NCBI RefSeq assembly: GCF_007833165.1
Contig: NZ_VOBQ01000022.1
Location: 1 to 64,000 of the forward strand
Source: Caenimonas sedimenti
GTDB lineage: Bacteria; Pseudomonadota; Gammaproteobacteria; Burkholderiales; Burkholderiaceae_C
Reading direction: 5' to 3'
DNA: 64,000 bases
Shown here: positions 34,817 through 44,256 of the stretch, piece after piece
Numbering within the stretch: the first letter of the stretch is position 1
How the letters are laid out: each line of letters opens with the position of its first letter
The notes under the pieces: generated by a model
What the model was told of the DNA's origin: nothing
Databases searched by the model: none
Seen by the model: only the letters and a program-made list of their open reading frames with translations
Translations under genes and position numbers: made by a program

Positions 34817-36366
34817 TCGGGAAGGATGATGTTGGTCCATGTCTCGCTCAGGATGTGGGTGTCGTGCTGCAGGAAAGCGCGCAGCTCGACCGGCCGCGCC
34901 GGGTCGATGCGCTGCACGCGCAAGGTCATGCGCCAGCTCTTGCCGGCGGGGTTGGGGTAGGCGTTCTGCTCGAGGACGCGGCCGTTGGCATCGGCGCTGG
35001 CGACGGCGCGCACCTGCGCGCCCGGCGGCAGGGCGTCCAGCGCCGGGCCGGTGAAATCGACGACGTACTGGACCTGCTGCGCCTGGGCCCTCGCGTCGAG
35101 CTTCGAATAGCCGATGCCGCGCCGCGATTGCGCGGCCCAGCTGCCGGGCGGGCGCTGCTGGGTGTCGCCTTGCCAAGCGATCTCGTAGGCCAGCTCCAGC
35201 GGTTCGCCCGGCGCGGGCAGGCGCGCCGGCACCCAGTAAGCGACCACGTTGTCATGCGTCTCGTCCGGCGTCGGCAGTTGCAGCAGCTCGACCCGGCCCG
35301 GCCCCCAGTCGCCGAGCGGCTTCACCCAGGCGCTGGGCCGGCGCTCGTAGCGCGCCTCCACATCCTCATAGCTCGTGAAGGCGCGGTCGCGCTGCATCAG
35401 GCCGAAGCCGCGCAGCCCGTTCGCCGTGAAGGTGTTGACGGTGGGGCGCGCCGGATTCTGCAAGGGCCGCCACAACCATTCGCCGTCGCCGGTCTCGATC
35501 TGCAGGCCGTCGGAGTCGTGCACCTCGGGCCGGAAGTCGCCGGCGCGCGGCTGGTTCTCGCCGAAGAAGAACATGCTGGTGAGCGGGGCGACGCCCAGGG
35601 TCGCGATGGGCGAGCCGCCGGCACGCAGGAAGATGCGCGAGCGCACGCGCGTGACGGTCTGCGTGCCGGGCACGATCTCGAAGCGGTAGGCGCCGGTGGC
35701 GCGGGGCGACTCCAGCAGCGCGTAGAGCACGACCTGGCGCGCGTCAGGCGCGGGCCGCTCCAGCCAGAACTGCGTGAAGCGCGGGAATTCCTCGGTGCCG
35801 CCACCCACCGTGTCGATCGCCAGCCCGCGCGCGGACAGGCCGTACTGCTGGCCGGCGCCCAGCGCGCGGAAGTAACTGGCCCCGAGGAAGACGACCAGTT
35901 CGTCCTTGTACTGGGGCGAGTTCAGCGGGTAGTGCACCCGCAGCCCCGCATGGCCCAGGTCGCCCCAGCCCTGCGGCTGCAGCGCGTTCTTGCCGAAGTC
36001 GTAGTCGCCGCTGTCGTAGGCCAGCGGCCGCACGCCCTGCGGCGTGATCTCGTGGATGCGGACCGCTTCCTGCTGGTAAAGGCCGCGGTGGAAGAACATC
36101 GTCTCGAACGGCAGCTGCGCGTCGCGCCACAGGGCGCGCGCCGGCCGGAAGCGGATGTCCCGATAGCCGTCGTAGTCGAGGGCCTGCAGTTCGGCCGGCA
36201 GCGCGGAAGTTGCGGCGGCATCGGGTGCGGCGGCGCGTGCACGGGCCAGCCCGGCCACGGTTTCGAAGTCGACCGCAGCGGCCGTTTGCGCGTGCACGGA
36301 GTGCCACAAACCTCCCGTCAGGAGGCCCAGGCAAAGCAATCGGAGAAGCCGTAGCAGCTGGAGCAT
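34813..36366 (-). CDS. opgG: glucan biosynthesis protein G
   Basis: 517 aa, periplasmic. Signal peptide about 1-26 (LLCLGLLTGGLWHSVHAQ). VDFETVAGLARARAA, YDGYRDIRFRPARALWRD, FFHRGLYQQEAVRIHEI and SMFFFGENQP are OpgG/OpgD family blocks, needed for glucan branching and release. The ATG at 36366 has no Shine-Dalgarno sequence, and a sigma-54-like promoter ends only about 12 bp upstream, so the message may be leaderless or the start may be further in. Operon with opgH. Confidence 0.9.
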   Translation of the reverse strand: MLQLLRLLRLLCLGLLTGGLWHSVHAQTAAAVDFETVAGLARARAAAPDAAATSALPAELQALDYDGYRDIRFRPARALWRDAQLPFETMFFHRGLYQQEAVRIHEITPQGVRPLAYDSGDYDFGKNALQPQGWGDLGHAGLRVHYPLNSPQYKDELVVFLGASYFRALGAGQQYGLSARGLAIDTVGGGTEEFPRFTQFWLERPAPDARQVVLYALLESPRATGAYRFEIVPGTQTVTRVRSRIFLRAGGSPIATLGVAPLTSMFFFGENQPRAGDFRPEVHDSDGLQIETGDGEWLWRPLQNPARPTVNTFTANGLRGFGLMQRDRAFTSYEDVEARYERRPSAWVKPLGDWGPGRVELLQLPTPDETHDNVVAYWVPARLPAPGEPLELAYEIAWQGDTQQRPPGSWAAQSRRGIGYSKLDARAQAQQVQYVVDFTGPALDALPPGAQVRAVASADANGRVLEQNAYPNPAGKSWRMTLRVQRIDPARPVELRAFLQHDTHILSETWTNIILPE

Positions 36367-36377
36367 CCAGGCACTAG

Positions 36378-36394
36378 GGCAAACCCTGTGCCAG
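36378..36394 (-). promoter_or_regulatory. sigma-54 (-24/-12) promoter candidate for opgGH
   Basis: On the minus strand CTGGCACAGGGTTTGCC keeps the invariant GG and GC with exactly ten bases between them and matches 13 of the 14 defined positions apart from the base after CAC and the last one. The expected start of transcription is about 36367, next to the opgG ATG. The gene for the GlrR-type sigma-54 activator ends 151 bp upstream. Confidence 0.55.
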
Positions 36395-36544
36395 CTCCAA
36401 AAAACTGTTCTAGATCAACGGCTTGCGATGGAAATTCAATGTTGAGCTGGCCCGGATGCCGTTCTCAGGACGAAATCGCAGCGCTTTTGTCGCCAGACGG
36501 CGACAGCTCAGCCGGTCAGCCCCAGAAATCTCCAGTGGAATCAA

Positions 36545-37957
<1,413 letters not shown>

Positions 37958-37959
37958 GG

Positions 37960-38601
37960 TCAAGGGCCCGTGGGCCGCGACGCTGGCCCACGGGCCGGCG
38001 GCGGCACATCGTTGTCGCGCCGGGGCGCGGCCGGCACACTGCGCTCGATGGCGCGCACCGCCTCCAGCCGGTCGTTCAGCTGGTCGATGCGGCGCTGCGC
38101 GTCGCGCAGTTGCTGCGCCTGCCGTTCCGCCTGTTCCTCGACGCGCCGCTGTTCCGCCAATTGCGCCGCCAGCAGCCGTGCGAAGGGCTGGAAGGGCCGG
38201 GCTTCGGCGTCGGCCTGGGCCAGCACCCGCTGCAGCAAGGCTTGCGCCCGGGCAGTCTGCGCGCTGTTGCGGGACTGGGTCAGCGCCACGGCGAACTGCA
38301 GGGCGCGCTCGGGCGAATACGCGCTGTCGCCCAGCCGCTGGACTTCGGCGGCCAGGTCCGCGGGCGGGAGGCTGCGCACGCGATCGGCATAGGCCAGCAC
38401 CGGCTCCAGGGGGTGGGCCGGCGGTGCCGCGGCCTGGGCGGGCTCCGGCCGGGGTGCCGGCGGAACCGGTGCCGGGGCGGTGGCGGCTGCCGGCGGCGGC
38501 GGGACCACGGCTGTGGACGCCGGCGGCGTGGTGCATCCTGCCAGGGCGCACACAACAAGGAAGACCGGGCCCATGAAGGCCAGGCGGGATTCAGTTCGCA
38601 T
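37960..38601 (-). CDS. QseG-like lipoprotein of the glrK-glrR locus
   Basis: 213 aa. Lipoprotein signal with lipobox Cys near residue 23 (VVCALAGCTTPP), a Pro/Ala linker of about 40 residues, a helical body and a C-terminal coiled coil (EEQAERQAQQLRDAQRRIDQ). In E. coli QseG (YfhG) is an outer-membrane lipoprotein encoded between glrK and glrR that activates the kinase. Position and architecture match; sequence similarity cannot be measured here. Starts 11 bp inside the end of glrK. Confidence 0.75.
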   Translation of the reverse strand: MRTESRLAFMGPVFLVVCALAGCTTPPASTAVVPPPPAAATAPAPVPPAPRPEPAQAAAPPAHPLEPVLAYADRVRSLPPADLAAEVQRLGDSAYSPERALQFAVALTQSRNSAQTARAQALLQRVLAQADAEARPFQPFARLLAAQLAEQRRVEEQAERQAQQLRDAQRRIDQLNDRLEAVRAIERSVPAAPRRDNDVPPPARGPASRPTGP

Positions 38602-39997
38602 GGGGCAGTTCTATCCGGAAATGGCCGGCCTGGCTGTCGGACTCCAGCCGGACGTGGCCGCCATGCGCGGTCACGTACTCCTGGACGATGGACAGGCCGA
38701 TGCCGGTGCCACGCACCGCGCCTTCGGGCTGGCGCGCGCCGCGGTAGAAGGGTTCGAAAACACGCTCCCGGTCGGCGGGCGCGACACCCGGTCCCTGGTC
38801 GCGCACGTCGATGCGCACGGCCGCGTCCGTCTGCGACAGCTGGATGCGGAGGGTGCCGCCGCGCGGCGAGAAACGGATCGCGTTGGACAGCAGGTTGCCG
38901 ATGGCCGCGCCCAGCTTGCCGGGGTCCACCATCTGGTGGAGGGGCTCGCCCTCGATCTCGACATTGAGCCCGCGCGCCTGCCACTGCAGCCGCTGCGCTT
39001 CCACCTGTTCGCGCAGCAGTTCCAGCAAGTCGGTGCGGCGGCGTTGCAGCTGGCGCGCCTCGAAGGCGGCGGCATTGAAGCGCAGCAGCGCCTCGATCTG
39101 CGCCTGCAGCGCCAGCGTGTTCTGCCGCAGGATGCCCACCACTTCCTTCTGGTGGCCGACCAGTTGGCCGGCCACGCCGTCCTGGAGCAGCGCCACGCCT
39201 TCGTGCAGCGCCGCCAGCGGTGTCTTCAGCTCGTGCGAGACGTGGCGCAGGAAGCGCGCCTTGTCGGCATCCAGCTCGGTGAGCCGCAACCGCAGCCAGT
39301 CGAGCTGCTGGCTCACCGCCCGCACGTCCGACGGGCCGGAGATGTCGATGGGCTCAGCCAGGCGGTTCTCGCCCAATTGCACGATGGCGTGTTCCAGCCG
39401 CTTGAAGGGCCGCGCGAGCCAGATGCCGAAGCCGACTGCCAGCAGCAACGCCAGCGCGATGGCCGCGAGCACCTGCTGCATCAGGCGGCTGCGCTCGGCA
39501 TCGAGCTTGCCGGCCAGCGCCGCGTTGCGGCTTTCGATCAGCGCCTGGGCCTGCGCGCGGATGCGGTCGTTGACCGCGTCGAGATCGCGGAATTCACCGG
39601 CCACGGCGCGTTCCCGGTCCAGCGCGCTGAAGAGCGGACCCTCCAGCTGGCGGTTGATGCCATCGGCTTGCGAGCGCCAGATGGCGAAGTCCGGGCCCGC
39701 GAGGCCGGAGGCATGCATCTGGTCGAGTGCACCGAGCGCGGCGCGCCACTCTTCCTCGAACCGGCGCCGCAGCACGGAATCGTTGAGCACCAGCGATTGC
39801 CGCCCGGCGCGTTCCATGCCGGCCGTGTGCGCGTCGAGCGCCTGGGCCGCGCCGTTCAGTTCGAGCGCGCGCGCTGCTTCGAGGCCGCTTTGCGCGACCA
39901 GGCGCTCGAGGATGACGACCGCCCGCAGCGCCGTCGCGCTCAGCAGCGCGGCGATCAGCATGAAGGCGATCAGCAGCAGCTGCCGGAACGACCCCAT
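38591..39997 (-). CDS. glrK: sensor histidine kinase GlrK (QseE-like)
   Basis: 468 aa. Membrane segment about 8-30, a periplasmic helical sensor of about 140 residues, a second membrane segment about 178-198, HAMP (RPFKRLEHAIVQLGENRLAE), HisKA with FLRHVSHELKTPLAAL and HATPase (NLLSNAIRFS, GTGIGLSIVQEYV). Phosphorylates the GlrR-type regulator. First gene of the kinase-lipoprotein-regulator unit, 7 bp after miaB on the same strand, so the transcript may begin at the gene before miaB. Confidence 0.87.
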   Translation of the reverse strand: MGSFRQLLLIAFMLIAALLSATALRAVVILERLVAQSGLEAARALELNGAAQALDAHTAGMERAGRQSLVLNDSVLRRRFEEEWRAALGALDQMHASGLAGPDFAIWRSQADGINRQLEGPLFSALDRERAVAGEFRDLDAVNDRIRAQAQALIESRNAALAGKLDAERSRLMQQVLAAIALALLLAVGFGIWLARPFKRLEHAIVQLGENRLAEPIDISGPSDVRAVSQQLDWLRLRLTELDADKARFLRHVSHELKTPLAALHEGVALLQDGVAGQLVGHQKEVVGILRQNTLALQAQIEALLRFNAAAFEARQLQRRRTDLLELLREQVEAQRLQWQARGLNVEIEGEPLHQMVDPGKLGAAIGNLLSNAIRFSPRGGTLRIQLSQTDAAVRIDVRDQGPGVAPADRERVFEPFYRGARQPEGAVRGTGIGLSIVQEYVTAHGGHVRLESDSQAGHFRIELPHAN

Positions 39998-40004
39998 GGG
40001 CCGC

Positions 40005-41357
40005 TCACGCCGCGGCCAGCACCGGTGCTTCGGTCGTCGTCACGACCCGCGCGCGCAGCGAATGCGGCAGGGCCTCGGTGATCGTCACGTCCACCAGCTG
40101 GCCCACCAGGCGCGCGGGGCCCGCGAAATTGACGATTCGGTTGCACTCGGTGCGGCCCATCAGTTCGGACTTGTCCTTGCGCGAGGGCCCTTCCACCAGG
40201 ATCTGCTGCACCGTGCCCACGCGGCTTTCGCTGATGCGGCGCACGTTGTCTTCCAGCACGGCCTGCAGGTGCTGCAGGCGCTTCAGCTTCACTTCGTGCG
40301 GGGTGTCGTCATGCAAGGCGGCGGCGGGCGTGCCCGGGCGCGGGCTGAAGATGAAGGAGAAGCTGGCGTCGAAGCCCACATCGTCCACCAGCTTCATCAT
40401 CCTGCCGAAGTCGTCGTCGGTTTCACCGGGGAAGCCCACGATGAAGTCGGTGGACAGCGAGATGTCCGGACGCACCGCGCGCAGCTTGCGGATCGTGCTC
40501 TTGTATTCCATGGCGGTGTAGCCGCGCTTCATCGCCATCAGGATGCGGTCGGAGCCGTGCTGCACCGGCAGGTGCAGGTGGTTCACCAGCTGCGGCACCT
40601 TGCCGTAGGCCTCGACCAGGCGCTGCGTGAACTCGTTCGGATGGCTGGTCGTGTAGCGGATGCGCGCGATGCCCGGAATGTCAGCGACGTATTCCAGCAG
40701 CAGCGCGAAGTCGGCGATCTCGCTGGTGCCGCCCATCGTGCCCCGATACGCGTTCACGTTCTGGCCGAGCAGCGTCACTTCCTTCACGCCCTGGTCGGCC
40801 AGGCCGGCGACTTCGGTCAGGACGTCTTCGAAGGGGCGCGACACTTCCTCGCCGCGCGTGTACGGCACCACGCAATAGCTGCAGTATTTGGAGCAGCCCT
40901 CCATGATGCTGACGAACGCGCTCGCGCCGTCCACGCGGGCTGGCGGCAGGTGGTCGAACTTCTCGATCTCGGGGAAGCTGATGTCGACCTGCGGCCGCTG
41001 CTGGCGCTCGCGCTGGCGCAGCATCTCCGGCAGGCGGTGGAGGGTCTGCGGGCCGAACACCACGTCCACATACGGAGCGCGTTCGATGATGGCCGCGCCC
41101 TCCTGGCTGGCGACGCAGCCGCCCACGCCGATCAGCACGCCCTTGCTCTTGAGGTGCTTGACGCGGCCCAGGTCGGAGAACACCTTCTCCTGCGCCTTCT
41201 CGCGCACCGAACAGGTGTTGAACAGGATCAGGTCCGCCTGTTCGACGTCCTGCGTGGGCTCGTACCCTTCGGCGGCGCCGAGCACGTCGGCCATCTTGCC
41301 GGAGTCGTACTCGTTCATCTGGCAGCCGAAGGTCTTGATGAAGACCTTGCGCGTCAT
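40005..41357 (-). CDS. miaB: tRNA-2-methylthio-N6-isopentenyladenosine synthase
   Basis: 450 aa. Radical-SAM methylthiotransferase that adds the 2-methylthio group to i6A37 of tRNAs reading UNN codons. N-terminal UPF0004 domain with FIKTFGCQMNEYDS, radical-SAM cluster CSKYCSYCVVPYTRG and a C-terminal TRAM domain (ILVEGPSRKDKSELMGRTEC). The length is standard. Coupled to the small exported-protein gene upstream (ATGA). Confidence 0.96.
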   Translation of the reverse strand: MTRKVFIKTFGCQMNEYDSGKMADVLGAAEGYEPTQDVEQADLILFNTCSVREKAQEKVFSDLGRVKHLKSKGVLIGVGGCVASQEGAAIIERAPYVDVVFGPQTLHRLPEMLRQRERQQRPQVDISFPEIEKFDHLPPARVDGASAFVSIMEGCSKYCSYCVVPYTRGEEVSRPFEDVLTEVAGLADQGVKEVTLLGQNVNAYRGTMGGTSEIADFALLLEYVADIPGIARIRYTTSHPNEFTQRLVEAYGKVPQLVNHLHLPVQHGSDRILMAMKRGYTAMEYKSTIRKLRAVRPDISLSTDFIVGFPGETDDDFGRMMKLVDDVGFDASFSFIFSPRPGTPAAALHDDTPHEVKLKRLQHLQAVLEDNVRRISESRVGTVQQILVEGPSRKDKSELMGRTECNRIVNFAGPARLVGQLVDVTITEALPHSLRARVVTTTEAPVLAAA

Positions 41358-41767
41358 TTCAGGCCAGCCAGCGCGCGTGCCGCCCAGACGATGTTCAGCA
41401 GTTCCATGAAGCGCTTGTAGCCCTCGCCGTCGCCGCTGGCACCGGTGCCGCCGAGCTTGGCATATTCATCGGCCGTCAGCAGCCAGACTTCATGGACCAG
41501 GCCCGCGCTGTCGCGCTTGTAGACGGTGTAGACCGACTTGCCGGCCAGGCTGCCGCTCAGCACCATCATGTTGTTGAGGTCGCGGATGCGGGCTCCCGGG
41601 GAAAGCCGATCGGCCTTGCCGTCGAGCATGACATCGGGAGGGGTTGCGCTGACCGCCATCACGGCCGGTCTGACGTCCTTGGGGGCGTCGCGGATGATGC
41701 CCTGCGCCTGCGCGAAGGTGCTCAAGCAGGCGAGGGCCGCGGCGGCCCACAGTTTCCAGCGTTGCAT
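41354..41767 (-). CDS. small exported protein upstream of miaB
   Basis: 137 aa. The signal peptide cleaves after ACLSTFAQAQ (about residue 22). The mature part contains DVMLDGKADRLSPGARIRDL and MMVLSGSLAGKSVYTVYKRD, a short beta-rich periplasmic domain. I have no named family for it. The overlap with miaB suggests only co-transcription. Upstream the minus strand reads CGCTAAAATCG, a plausible -10 without a clear -35. Confidence 0.75.
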   Translation of the reverse strand: MQRWKLWAAAALACLSTFAQAQGIIRDAPKDVRPAVMAVSATPPDVMLDGKADRLSPGARIRDLNNMMVLSGSLAGKSVYTVYKRDSAGLVHEVWLLTADEYAKLGGTGASGDGEGYKRFMELLNIVWAARALAGLK

Positions 41768-41893
41768 GGTGTAGATCCAGTGGCTGAGTTGACCCGATTT
41801 TAGCGGGCCGGCAGTACCCATTGGTAGCGGGTCTGACCCTTGCTTACTCGGCACCGGGCCCAACCCGGGCCAGGCCGGGCTAGAGTGGCGTTC

Positions 41894-42208
41894 ATGAAAC
41901 ATGCGCAAACTGCCGACCAGCGCGAGGCGATCCGGTTCGAGACCGAGTTGCCGCTGGAAATGGAAGGTGTCCCCGGCTTCACCCGCGACGTGAGCGCCAC
42001 CGGCATCTACTTCGAAACCGATGCACTGCAGGAGATCGGGCCCGTCGTCAGCTTCACCATGCGGTACCGCCTCGGCGGCAAGCTGCATGAGCTTCAGTGC
42101 GACGCCCGCGTGGTGCGCGTCGAGGCGCATGGCGACCGCGTCGGCATCGCGGCAAAACTGATGGCGCCGTTCTTCGAAGACATCGAAGAGGTGAACCTGC
42201 TCCACTAG
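41894..42208 (+). CDS. PilZ-domain protein
   Basis: 104 aa, a single PilZ domain. Both cyclic-di-GMP motifs are present: an RxxxR-type REAIR near residue 10 and DVSATG near 32. It probably binds c-di-GMP as a stand-alone adaptor. The ATG at 41894 gives the minimal domain. Its stop codon overlaps the stop of the convergent O-GlcNAc-transferase-like gene (42205-42208). Confidence 0.85.
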   Translation: MKHAQTADQREAIRFETELPLEMEGVPGFTRDVSATGIYFETDALQEIGPVVSFTMRYRLGGKLHELQCDARVVRVEAHGDRVGIAAKLMAPFFEDIEEVNLLH

Positions 42209-44070
42209 CGCCGGCGCCACATCTCCCACAGGGCGGCGAAGAAGCCGCCGGCCCAGCGCGGCGCGTTCAGCAGCGCCGAGGCCTCCATGCGCGGTCTGAG
42301 TTCCCGCCGCAGTTGTTCGAGGCGATCCAGATCGCGCGCCGCGCGCACCGCCTTCTCCACATAGTCGGCTTCGTCCGAAGCGATCCAGTCCTCCAGGCCG
42401 AGATTGCGGGCGATGCTTTCGCCCAGGCGCAGCAGCGCGCCGGAGCCCCGCAGCGTGAGCACCGGGACCCCCATGTAGTGCGCCTCGACGCTCGTCGTGC
42501 AACCCGGGTAGGGGAAGGGGTCGAGCGCGATGTCCAGCTTGCTGTATTCGCTCAGGTGGCCGGCGGTGGAGGCCACCGGCCCCTGCAGCGTCATCCGTTC
42601 GGCGGCGATGCCATGCGCTTCGAAGCGCGCCCGCACCTGGGCCTGCATCCCGGGGCTGCCAAGCTGCCGGTTCTTGAGATACAGGTGCGCCCCCGGCACG
42701 GCTTGGAGGACGGCCGCCCAGGTGCGGACCGTCGGCTCCGACAGCTTGGGCAGGTTGTTGAAGCTGCCGAAGGTGATGAAGCCGTTCGCCCGCGCCGGCA
42801 GCGGGTGGACGGGCTGGTCGCCGCCCGGCGGCGCGTAGCAGGCCCAGCTCTCCGGCAGCGCCCAGGGTTGCTCGGCGAAGTGGACGGCGTCGCCGGGCTG
42901 GGTCGCGTGGGGATCGGTCAGGACGTGGCGGATCTGCCGAACGCCGGTGCTGGCGATCGAGCCCAGCCAGCTCACCTGCACCGGCGCCGGCGCCTGCGCG
43001 AACACGTCCAGCCGGTGGTGGCCGGTGTGACCGGCCAGGTCGATGAGGATGTGCACGCCGTCGTCGCGGATGGCCTTGGCGGCATCGGCCAGGCTCGAGG
43101 TCGCGATCGAGCGCCACCGGGCGAAGCGCGGCTTCAGCGCCGCCGTCACGTCGTCTTCGTGGGCGTTGGTCGAATAGGCGACCAATTCCACGCCATGCGC
43201 GTCCGCATGCGCGAGCACGCTTTGCAGGAAGGTGGCCACGGCGTGCCGGCGGAAGTCGCCCGAGACCAGGCCCACGCGCAACAGCTTCGGCTGGGCATCG
43301 CAACGCCAGGTGGTGTAGGGGCGCGGCGCCGCCAGAGCTGCCAGTTCGCCGAAGCGGCGCGCCTGCGGACGCAGGCCCGTCGCTTCGGTGGCGGGCGCGT
43401 AGTTCGCGGTGAACAGGAAGTTGCTCAGGAGCTGCATCGAGTCTGGATCGATCTCCAAGGCGCGCCGGCCCTCCGCCAGTGCATCGAGAGCTCGGCCCTG
43501 CTCCAGGAGGGCGTGGCCCAGGGTGTCGTGCACCATCGCACTGCCCGGCTTGAGCGCGATGGCACGGCGGTACCAGGGCTCGGCGTCGATCCAGCGTTCC
43601 TGCCAGGCCAGCACGACGGCGAGGCTGAAGCAGGCCTGCGCGTCGTCGGGGTTCAGGCGCAATGCGGCCAGGTAGTTGGCTTCGGCCTCGGGCAGCCGGT
43701 TCAGCCCGGACTGCAGCTGCGCCAGGTTGTAGAGCGCGTCGAAGTGGGCGGGCTGCGCGACGAGCGCCCGGCGGTAGCAGGCCTCGGCCTCCTCGAAGCG
43801 CTGCAGGCCCTGGTAGGTGCTGCCCAGGTTGTTGTGCAGTTCCGCCTTGTCGGGCAGCAGTTCCGCGGCCCGCTGCATGGGGGCCAGGGCTTCGGGCAGG
43901 CGGCCCTGTTTTTTCAGCAGCGCGCCCAGCAGCATCCAGCCCAGGGGGTGCTGCGCGTAGCGTTGCGTGAAGCCGCGCGCCAGCGGCTCCAGCTCCGCCA
44001 GCGCATCCGCCTGGAACAGGCCGACCGCCCGCCGGGTCTCGTCGGGGCTGGGTGCGAGTGGGGCGTTCAA
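42205..44070 (-). CDS. SPINDLY-type O-linked N-acetylglucosamine transferase with TPRs
   Basis: 621 aa. Tetratricopeptide repeats at about 35-215 (LHNNLGSTYQGLQRFEEAEA, DALYNLAQLQSGLNRLPEAE), then the GT41 catalytic region: LRVGLVSGDFRRHAVATFLQ, HILIDLAGHTGHHRLDVFA, FGSFNNLPKLSEPTV and DIALDPFPYPGCTTSVEAHY. Bacterial GT41 enzymes glycosylate flagellin, adhesins or HMW proteins with GlcNAc, hexose or fucose. The start is a TTG at 44070. No target protein gene is adjacent. Confidence 0.85.
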   Translation of the reverse strand: MNAPLAPSPDETRRAVGLFQADALAELEPLARGFTQRYAQHPLGWMLLGALLKKQGRLPEALAPMQRAAELLPDKAELHNNLGSTYQGLQRFEEAEACYRRALVAQPAHFDALYNLAQLQSGLNRLPEAEANYLAALRLNPDDAQACFSLAVVLAWQERWIDAEPWYRRAIALKPGSAMVHDTLGHALLEQGRALDALAEGRRALEIDPDSMQLLSNFLFTANYAPATEATGLRPQARRFGELAALAAPRPYTTWRCDAQPKLLRVGLVSGDFRRHAVATFLQSVLAHADAHGVELVAYSTNAHEDDVTAALKPRFARWRSIATSSLADAAKAIRDDGVHILIDLAGHTGHHRLDVFAQAPAPVQVSWLGSIASTGVRQIRHVLTDPHATQPGDAVHFAEQPWALPESWACYAPPGGDQPVHPLPARANGFITFGSFNNLPKLSEPTVRTWAAVLQAVPGAHLYLKNRQLGSPGMQAQVRARFEAHGIAAERMTLQGPVASTAGHLSEYSKLDIALDPFPYPGCTTSVEAHYMGVPVLTLRGSGALLRLGESIARNLGLEDWIASDEADYVEKAVRAARDLDRLEQLRRELRPRMEASALLNAPRWAGGFFAALWEMWRRR

Positions 44071-44103
44071 GGCGTCGGCTTCGCGGCTGCGGGTCGAAAC
44101 GAA

Positions 44104-44136
44104 GAAGGGTTAGCGGCGGCTGCCTGCTAACCCTTC
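44104..44136 (-). terminator. hairpin after tRNA-Met
   Basis: GAAGGGTTAGC (44104-44114) and GCTAACCCTTC (44126-44136) are perfect 11-bp arms. On the minus strand the stem starts eight bases after the tRNA CCA and is followed by TTCGTTT, a poor T-tract. A terminator or a 3' processing signal is likely. Confidence 0.6.
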
Positions 44137-44143
44137 GCATGAG

Positions 44144-44220
<77 letters not shown>

Positions 44221-44230
44221 AAAGCCCACG

Positions 44231-44256
44231 ATTATAGCGAACACCAGGCTTGTCAG
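44231..44256 (-). promoter_or_regulatory. tRNA-Met promoter
   Basis: A perfect TATAAT on the minus strand (44231-44236) lies 10 bp before the tRNA 5' end. CTGACA (44251-44256) resembles a -35 but is only 14 bp away, so the true -35 may be shifted a few bases upstream. Confidence 0.5.

Noticed and set aside
36503..36524. GTCGCC-AGAC-GGCGAC hairpin after glrR as a terminator
   Set aside because: In the direction of glrR transcription it is followed by AAAAG, not T residues. The stem is short.
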